Positions 58,485 through 64,000 of a stretch of DNA of 64,000 bases are shown here, in pieces. How positions within the stretch are numbered: the stretch's first letter is position 1; every line of letters begins with the position of its first letter. Made by a program: the position numbers and the translations under genes. The stretch is from Sphaerisporangium aureirubrum. GTDB taxonomy: Bacteria; Actinomycetota; Actinomycetes; Streptosporangiales; Streptosporangiaceae. The DNA lies in NCBI RefSeq assembly GCF_042658925.1, contig NZ_JBHSRF010000004.1:1-64000 (forward strand). The letters are read 5' to 3'. The notes below the pieces were generated by a model. That model saw only the letters and a list, made by a program, of their open reading frames with translations, ran no database searches and was not told where the DNA came from.

Positions 58485-59420
58485 TCAGGAGCGGGTGAGT
58501 TCCACCTTGGGGGTGGCGGCCGAGGCGGGTGGGCGGTGGCGGCGTTCGGTCGAGACGACCAGGGCCACGCCCAGGACGATCACCAGGCCGCCGGCGAGCA
58601 TCTGGGGAGTGATGGGCTCCTGGAGGATCGCCAGGCCCAGCAGGACGGCTACCACGGGGTTGACGTAGGCGTAGGTGGACACCAGGGAGATGGGTGCGTT
58701 GCCGAGGAGCCAGGTGTAGCTCGTGAAGCCGACCAGGGAGCCCATGAGGATCAGGTAGACGACCGCCAGCCAGGACGCGGTGGTCACGTCGGCGGGGTGG
58801 AGGCGTTCGCCGATCACGGTGCCGGTGAGCAGGAGGCCCAGGCCGCCCACCGCCATCTCGACGGTGCTGGCGGCGAAGGGGTCCTTCGGCATGGGGAGGC
58901 GGCCGGCGAGGAACGAGCCGACGGACCAGGACAACGAGGCGGCCAGGACGATGACGATGCCGGTGGTGCCGGCGGTGCCGCCGCCGTCCAGGGAAAGGCC
59001 CGCGACGCCGCAGAAGCCGATGAGGACACCGGTCAGGGTGAGCACGCGGGGACGGTCGCGGGCGATGATCCGGAACACGACCAGCCACAGCGGCACCGAG
59101 GCGACCAGCAGCGCGGCGAGGCCGGAGCTGATGTGCTGCTCGGCCATGGCGACCATGCCGTTGCCCGCGGTGAGGAGCAGCACTCCGACCAGACCGGCGC
59201 TGAGGAACTCCTTGCGGGTCATCCGGAAGGACCGGCGGCCCCGCACCGCGGCGAGCACGGCGCCGAGCACGACGGCGGCGGCGGTGAACCGCATGCCTCC
59301 GCTGATGAGCGGTGGGATGCTCTCGATCGCGATCATGATCGCGAGGTACGTGGATCCCCACACCACGTACACGGCGATCAGCGCCGTCCAGACCTTGATG
59401 TCATGAGTGTTCTTCCCCAT
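58485..59420 (-). CDS. EamA/DMT-family transporter (YedA/RhaT-like)
   Basis: A 311-residue protein with ten predicted helices and two EamA repeats. The first repeat begins LIAVYVVWGSTYLAIMIAIESIPPLISGGMRF (the conserved W-G-S/N-x-Y start). The second is LSWSVGSFLAGRLPMPKDPF... with LLGNAPISLVSTYAYVNPVVAVLLG at its end. It probably exports a metabolite or amino acid. Start ATG 59420. Convergent with hisC; the 113 bp between them hold only short GC repeats. Confidence 0.9.
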   Translation of the reverse strand: MGKNTHDIKVWTALIAVYVVWGSTYLAIMIAIESIPPLISGGMRFTAAAVVLGAVLAAVRGRRSFRMTRKEFLSAGLVGVLLLTAGNGMVAMAEQHISSGLAALLVASVPLWLVVFRIIARDRPRVLTLTGVLIGFCGVAGLSLDGGGTAGTTGIVIVLAASLSWSVGSFLAGRLPMPKDPFAASTVEMAVGGLGLLLTGTVIGERLHPADVTTASWLAVVYLILMGSLVGFTSYTWLLGNAPISLVSTYAYVNPVVAVLLGLAILQEPITPQMLAGGLVIVLGVALVVSTERRHRPPASAATPKVELTRS

Positions 59421-59545
59421 AGCTCATGACGCTATCTGGACGTGCCTGACCCACTCGCCGGGTTTCATCCCTTGAGACACACCGATCCCAGCCCGTGGAA
59501 GCGGACATCGGCCGTTAAGGCGAAGGTCCTGCGTGTAGCACAGAT

Positions 59546-59664
59546 TTGTCCACATCGTGTGGATAACCAGCCGGGTAGGGGTGGCCAAATATCACATTTC
59601 TGCATCTTAACCGGCCCTTGGGCGGCCCCCCACAGGCCGCCGGTTATCCACAGGCTGTGGACGG
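59546..59664. promoter_or_regulatory. Cluster of four DnaA-box-like sites
   Basis: TTGTCCACA (59546-59554, plus), TGTGGATAA (59558-59566, a TTATCCACA box on minus), TTATCCACA (59644-59652, plus) and TGTGGACGG (59656-59664, minus). All match the actinomycete DnaA box within one base. They form two inverted pairs about 90 bp apart in a 301-bp gap without genes. No dnaA or dnaN is near, so this is not a standard oriC. Confidence 0.6.
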
Positions 59665-59721
59665 GCCGGGCTCCGCGGAGACCGGGCACGACCGCAGGAG
59701 GCGGCCGGCCCGGTCCCGGTG

Positions 59722-61071
59722 TCAACGCGGGCCGAGCTTCTCCACGATCAGGCGGTAAAGCTGCCGTGGGCGACCCGGTTGTGGTGTTCGATTCGGCGGA
59801 AGCGGCCACGCGAGTCCCTCGTCAACCAGCGTACGCAGCAGCCGTCGAGCCGTGCGCGGAGTCACCCCGAGCATGCGCCCGGCGCTTTCCGCGTCCACGA
59901 TCGTGTCCCCACCTTCCAGCTTCGCGGCCAGCCGGGCGAGCACCTCGACGCCCTTCGGCCTGCCCTGTCCCGGGGCCTGCGGTGGCATCCGGGGCGCCGG
60001 CACCAGCGTGCGGCCCTCCCGGTCCACGGCGAAGCCCTGAGGCTGCTTGCCCGCCTGTGTCCGCGCGAGCGCGGCACGTGCGTGCGTCTCGGCGTCGTGG
60101 GTGGTGCGGCCCATGCCGACCCCCACCTCGACCGCCAGACCCAGGTCGTCGCGGATGCGCGCCGCGAACGGCAGCACCCGGAAACCGTCGGTCGCCGCGG
60201 CCATGGAGCCCCGCGTCGCCGTCACCAGATAGCTGTGATCATCGATCGCCCATACGGCGGCGTTCATCCGATTGGCTTCCTGAACCAGCAGGCGGTGCAG
60301 GGACAACCTGAGCTCGTCACGCCAATACCTCGGAGCCGCCCGCCGTACGGGCTCACGTAACGTCGGCACCTCGATCAGCACCACCGTGAGCTGCGACTCC
60401 TCCAACCTGTGATGCGCGCCGAGCAACGCCGCCGTGTGCAGCGCCGTCCGCACGGCGGCCGACGTCGGCCTGATGCGGACGGTCGGCACCCCCGCCGCGG
60501 TCAGCCGGTCGGCCACCGCGGGCAGGCATGTCAGGGCACCGGTCGTCGCCCCCTGCCGGATCAGTCTCTCGTGGTAACCGGCGACCGTGCCGGTGGCACC
60601 CGACTCCTCTCGTGTCTGCACGCCGGTGGCCGGCAGGCCGAGGTCGGCGTACGCCTCCTCCACCTCGGCCCTGGTGAGCACGTCGATGCTCACCCGGCGT
60701 GGATCGATGCGTTCGTCCAGTGCCGCACGTGCCAGCGCCGCCGTCAGCGCGGGCCCGCCGAGTTGGACGTACGTCGCCGGGATCGTGAGTACTCCTGAGC
60801 GCCGGGCCAGCTCGTAGGGCACCGGGCTCGCGAACAGGCAGGCGTCCACCCCCGGGCCCAGGCGGACGACCTTGTCCGCCGCCTCCTGCTCGTCACGATA
60901 CGCGGCGGCGACCAACCGGCACGGGACCGGAGCCGCCGCGTGACCCATGAGCATCACTCGTTCGACGAGGTCGTGTGGTCCCACCACCCCGATCGTGAGG
61001 TCCGGGGCCGACGTGCCCACCCGCGACCCTCGCGAACTGTCTTCGGTCCGCTCGACCAATGTTCGTCCCAT
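59722..61071 (-). CDS. Multidomain regulator with cyclase-like domain and winged helix
   Basis: A 449-residue protein. Residues 25-215 form an alpha/beta domain (LTIGVVGPHDLVERVMLMG ... VPYELARRSGVLTIPATYVQ) like a ligand-binding domain. Residues about 230-340 resemble a GGDEF-like/GTP-cyclohydrolase-III fold (LTVVLIEVPTL, WAIDDHSYLVTATRG, VEVGVGMGRTTHDAETHARAALARTQ) without a GGDEF active-site string. The last 70 residues are a winged helix (IVDAESAGRMLGVTPRTARRLLRTLVDEG). It may be a transcription factor sensing a nucleotide. It lies upstream of murA's end on the same strand; the DnaA-box cluster lies beyond its 3' end. Confidence 0.7.
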   Translation of the reverse strand: MGRTLVERTEDSSRGSRVGTSAPDLTIGVVGPHDLVERVMLMGHAAAPVPCRLVAAAYRDEQEAADKVVRLGPGVDACLFASPVPYELARRSGVLTIPATYVQLGGPALTAALARAALDERIDPRRVSIDVLTRAEVEEAYADLGLPATGVQTREESGATGTVAGYHERLIRQGATTGALTCLPAVADRLTAAGVPTVRIRPTSAAVRTALHTAALLGAHHRLEESQLTVVLIEVPTLREPVRRAAPRYWRDELRLSLHRLLVQEANRMNAAVWAIDDHSYLVTATRGSMAAATDGFRVLPFAARIRDDLGLAVEVGVGMGRTTHDAETHARAALARTQAGKQPQGFAVDREGRTLVPAPRMPPQAPGQGRPKGVEVLARLAAKLEGGDTIVDAESAGRMLGVTPRTARRLLRTLVDEGLAWPLPPNRTPQPGRPRQLYRLIVEKLGPR

Positions 61072-61327
61072 CCCGCCATACCTCTGATCGAGGTTGTCAC
61101 ACCGTGCGGTTCCGGGGGTCGTGTGTGCTCCCGTCCGGTCGCGCCCGGCCTGACGTCCTCTCCGCGTTCAACTGGCCGATTCCACCTCGCCGGGGACCGC
61201 CGCGTGGCCACCGAAAAGGGCGAACAACGGCGCTCCCGGCTCGGGTTCGTCGCCCATCCGGTCTAGTCCTCTTTGGAACGATCGCTCGCCAAGGCACTAA
61301 TGTCACGCCCGGATTTGCCGGAATACC

Positions 61328-61358
61328 ATCCGGCCATGCCGACAAGGTATGGCCGGAT
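61328..61358 (-). terminator. Hairpin terminator after murA
   Basis: ATCCGGCCAT (61328-61337) and ATGGCCGGAT (61349-61358) pair perfectly around an 11-base loop, 40 bp beyond the murA stop. The rest of the 325-bp gap (61072-61397) should hold the promoter of the regulator at 59722-61071; I see no gene. Confidence 0.65.
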
Positions 61359-61397
61359 CGGTCATATGAACAGGTCAGAGGCGGTTTACGGGCCGAG

Positions 61398-62669
61398 TCA
61401 CGTCGTAGGGGAAATCTCTCTTACCACATCTCCACCCAGGGCCTTCATGCGCGCCGCGAGGTCGTGGTGGCCCCGGTCGATGAGATAACCGGGGGAGATG
61501 ACGGTCTCGCCCTCGGCGGCGAGGCCGGCCAGAACGAGGGCGATTCCGGACCGAAGGTCGTGCGCCGTTACCTCTGTTCCGGTCAGCGGAGTGGGGCCGT
61601 GGACGACCGCGCGGCTGCCCTCCACCTCGATCCGGGCGCCCATTTTGTTGAGCTCGCCGGCGAGCGCGAAACGGCCGTCGAAGATGCGCTCGTGGATGTA
61701 GCTGGCGCCGTCGGCGAGGCACCCCACCGTCATGATCGGCGACTGCAGATCGGTCGCGAAGCCGGGGTAGGTGTCGGTGATGACGTTGATGGGGCGCAGC
61801 GGCCGGTGCCGGCGCACGTTGAGCACGGCGCCGTCGCTTGCGAACTCGACACCCATCTGCTCCAGCTTCCACCGGACGACGCCGAGGTGCTCCAGCGAGG
61901 TGCCGACGAGGTTGACCTCGCCGCCGGTGATGGCCGCCGCCATGGCGAACACGCCGGCGTCCAGGCGGTCGGGCATCACGCGGTGCTCCACCGCGGTGAG
62001 CTCGTCGACGCCCTCCACCGTGATGAAGCCGGTGCCGCCGCCGCTGATCTTGGCGCCCATGCGGCTCAGCATGCCGATGACGTCGAGGACCTCGGGCTCC
62101 AGCGCCGCGTTCTCGATGACGGTGGTGCCCTTCGCGAGGGCCGCCGCCATGATGAGGTTCTCGGTGCCGGTGTGCGAGGGGGTGTCGAGGTACAGCTGCG
62201 CGCCGGTCAAGCCCGCGGCCTTGACGTGGATGACGCTCTCGCCCTCGTCGACCATCGCGCCGAGCCGCTTGTAGCCGAGGTAGTGGAAGTCGAGGTTGCG
62301 GCTGCCGAGGTTGCAGCCGCCGATGCCCTCGATGACCGCCTCCCCGAGCCGGTGGAGCAGCGCCGGGACGAACAGCACCGAGCCGCGGAACCGCCGGGCG
62401 ATCTCGGCGGGCAGCACCGGGCTGGTCAGCCGGGAGGCGTCGATCACCAGCGTGCGCTCGGCCTCGTGGAGCTGGACCTTGGCACCCACGGCCTCGGCCA
62501 GCTCGACGGCCCGCCGCACGTCTTCGATGATCGGAACGTTGCGCAGGACCGTGCGGCCGTCGGTGGCGAGCAGCGCCGCACCGATCATCGGGAGCACGGC
62601 GTTCTTGGCTCCCTGGATGAAGGCGGTTCCGCGCAGGGCGTTGCCACCGCGCACGCGGTAACGAACCAT
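61398..62669 (-). CDS. murA: UDP-N-acetylglucosamine 1-carboxyvinyltransferase
   Basis: A 423-residue EPSP-synthase-fold enzyme, the first committed step of peptidoglycan precursor synthesis. Landmarks: RVRGGNALRGTAFIQGAKNAVLPMIGAALL, the catalytic Cys in EGIGGCNLGSRNLDFHYLGY (fosfomycin target retained), TDTYPGFATDLQSPIMTV, RFALAGELNKMGARI, and the C-terminal DLRSGIALVLAGLAAEG. Start ATG 62669 has GAGGAGCCCC upstream. The active-site loop differs from the E. coli form (IEGIGGC for LPGGC), so it may be an alternative MurA. Confidence 0.93.
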   Translation of the reverse strand: MVRYRVRGGNALRGTAFIQGAKNAVLPMIGAALLATDGRTVLRNVPIIEDVRRAVELAEAVGAKVQLHEAERTLVIDASRLTSPVLPAEIARRFRGSVLFVPALLHRLGEAVIEGIGGCNLGSRNLDFHYLGYKRLGAMVDEGESVIHVKAAGLTGAQLYLDTPSHTGTENLIMAAALAKGTTVIENAALEPEVLDVIGMLSRMGAKISGGGTGFITVEGVDELTAVEHRVMPDRLDAGVFAMAAAITGGEVNLVGTSLEHLGVVRWKLEQMGVEFASDGAVLNVRRHRPLRPINVITDTYPGFATDLQSPIMTVGCLADGASYIHERIFDGRFALAGELNKMGARIEVEGSRAVVHGPTPLTGTEVTAHDLRSGIALVLAGLAAEGETVISPGYLIDRGHHDLAARMKALGGDVVREISPTT

Positions 62670-62839
62670 GTGATGGGGCTCCTCGATATCGGGAACGGCG
62701 CGGCCACATCGGGCCCGCCAGCGAGTGGACGGCGGCCGAGTTATCCGCCCACAGTAGTGCTTTCCGGATGAGGCGCTGGCCACTTTGAGCGCACAGTCCA
62801 GCACCGGTCCAGCGAGGCGGCTCGGGGAGACCGTACCGC

Positions 62840-63949
62840 TCAGCGGGCCGGTTCGTTCGCGGGGACGCTCGGCGAGGCGGCGGCCATCAGAGAGTTGGCC
62901 CGCTGGTCCACGAACCGCGTCACGACCTGCTGCGCGTAGCCGAACACCATCGCCCACACGAGGATCGCGGTCTGCGAGCTCAGGCCGGTGAAACCGGGGA
63001 CGAACCCGGAGTTGAGGATCAGCAGGCCGAGGATGGCCGTCGCGACGCCCGCCGGGACCTTGAGCAGGTTCTGCGCGACCGCCAGCGAGTACCGGGTGGA
63101 CAGCTCCGACCGGGTGGACAGGCTCGCCGCGGTCGCGAGCGCCGCGCCCAGCATGCCGAGCAGCGCCACCAGCGGGACGTCGCCGCGGCTCGCCTGGCCG
63201 TACCCCGTCGGGCACACCTGCGACATCGCCGGCCGTGGCCCGAGCGTGGCGAGCAGGGTGCCGTTGCCGCACATCGGGAGCCAGCTGGGCCAGACGGCGG
63301 CGAGGGTGACCAGCCCCGACACGATCAGCGTGAGGATCGCCACCCCGCCGAGCAGCATGTTGCGGAAGCTGCGCACCCGGCCGCTCTCCACCGACGCGGC
63401 GGTGTAGGCGGCCCGGAGCACCGACTGGAGCAGTGACCGGTCACGCTCGCCGATGTCCCCCGCCGCCACCCGCGCCGCCAGCCGCTGCAGCCGCGCGTCG
63501 TCCGCGGGCAGATAGGCCCGGCCGGTCGCCATCACCTCCGGCGCCCGCGCGTCCAGCTCGTCCGCGGGAAGCAGCCCGTACAGCAGCACCGTGGCGCTGT
63601 AGAGGTTCGACCACGCACCCTCGATCACCTGGCCGGTCAGCCACCGCCGCCAGCCCTGCCGCTCGTTCGCGTAGTCCAGGGCGACGTCGACGTGCCGCCC
63701 GAGGGCCGCGCGCACCCCGGCCAGCCCTGGCTCGTCCCCCCGGCACAGCACAGCCCGATCGGCCTCCGCGCGCACCTCCGCGCCGCGGGAGCTGACGTAG
63801 ACCCGCCAGACCCCAGCCCACCGGAACCTCTCCTTGGCCCCGGTGGCGACGTCGAACTCGGCGGGGACCTCGGCGGGGGCCCGCTCGTCGTCTGTGAGCG
63901 GGCCGGTCGCCGCCGCCGGTCCCGTTCCCGCTGCCCGCTCGGCCGTCAT
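62840..63949 (-). CDS. Integral membrane protein, unknown
   Basis: A 369-residue protein. A soluble N-terminal half (about 1-195) has WVYVSSRGAEVRAEADRAVL-like strands and WLTGQVIEGAWSNLYSATVLLYGLLPADEL. Then come about four membrane helices (NMLLGGVAILTLIVSGLVTLAAVW, VPLVALLGMLGAALATAASL, VPAGVATAILGLLILNSGFVPGF, AILVWAMVFGYAQQVV). A loop holds two cysteines (MCGNGTL ... VCPTGY). I recognise no family. Start ATG 63949 has GGAGGACGGTT upstream. The 170 bp to murA hold murA's promoter. Confidence 0.68.
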   Translation of the reverse strand: MTAERAAGTGPAAATGPLTDDERAPAEVPAEFDVATGAKERFRWAGVWRVYVSSRGAEVRAEADRAVLCRGDEPGLAGVRAALGRHVDVALDYANERQGWRRWLTGQVIEGAWSNLYSATVLLYGLLPADELDARAPEVMATGRAYLPADDARLQRLAARVAAGDIGERDRSLLQSVLRAAYTAASVESGRVRSFRNMLLGGVAILTLIVSGLVTLAAVWPSWLPMCGNGTLLATLGPRPAMSQVCPTGYGQASRGDVPLVALLGMLGAALATAASLSTRSELSTRYSLAVAQNLLKVPAGVATAILGLLILNSGFVPGFTGLSSQTAILVWAMVFGYAQQVVTRFVDQRANSLMAAASPSVPANEPAR

Positions 63950-64000
63950 AACCGTCCTCCAGGGTTCGCCTCTGCCCCGGCTTATCGCACCGGCCCGGTC

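Noticed and set aside
59500..59720. Chromosomal origin of replication
   Set aside because: Only four DnaA boxes and no dnaA, dnaN or AT-rich unwinding region; actinomycete origins have many more boxes.
1..64000. CRISPR arrays, tRNA and rRNA genes, prophage
   Set aside because: I saw no regular short repeats with spacers, no cloverleaf-like sequence I could defend, and no phage structural genes.

Overview
The window is about 70% G+C and reads as chromosomal DNA of a filamentous actinomycete. Signs are GTG starts, strong G/C at third codon positions, two conservon (Cvn) clusters, paired XRE/DUF397 regulator cassettes, Tat-exported enzymes and a flotillin/NfeD pair. Streptosporangiales (Nonomuraea/Actinomadura-like) or Streptomyces relatives fit; the sequence alone does not fix the genus. 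I saw no rRNA, tRNA or CRISPR array.

Left part (1-14.1 kb): an IS4-type transposase cut by the window edge, then a regulatory cassette (ATP-binding anti-sigma-like protein, XRE/DUF5753 regulator broken by a frameshift, DUF397 protein). An AraC regulator with an aldo/keto reductase follows, then a large secreted GH127-type arabinofuranosidase with two trefoil lectin domains behind LacI-type operators. Next come a VOC gene with a duplicated tail remnant, two divergent MarR-like regulators with three operator-like repeats between them, and a xylose module (ROK repressor, xylA, xylB).

Middle (14.2-39.7 kb): two conservons run toward each other. The forward one has cvnA-B-C but no cvnD; the reverse one is complete; a sulfotransferase gene lies between them. 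Then come an SDR, a membrane acyltransferase, a spermidine-dehydrogenase-like flavoprotein, an NfeD-like/flotillin pair, an ICL/PEPM plus AhpD-like pair, a three-subunit formate dehydrogenase (Cys form) and an EmrB-type MFS exporter. The gaps at 29.7-30.5 kb and 32.4-33.0 kb hold copies of a MITE-like repeat with about 53-bp terminal inverted repeats.

Island (about 39.9-43.85 kb): base composition drops clearly. Four unusual genes sit here: two cupin-like proteins, a squalene-cyclase-like toroid protein with a membrane tail, and an endonuclease/exonuclease/phosphatase (EEP) enzyme. This is the best candidate for an undescribed system.

Right part (43.9-64 kb): a surface-glycan cluster (three glycosyltransferases, wecB, wecC, a secreted DUF4434-like protein) ends in a tandem duplication of the last gene's tail and terminator. 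A truncated SET-domain fragment, an NrtR-like regulator and a chloramphenicol-phosphotransferase-like kinase follow. A second, intact copy of the XRE/DUF397/ATPase cassette comes next, then a HisC-type aminotransferase, an EamA transporter, a cluster of four DnaA-box-like sites, a multidomain regulator, murA and a membrane protein.
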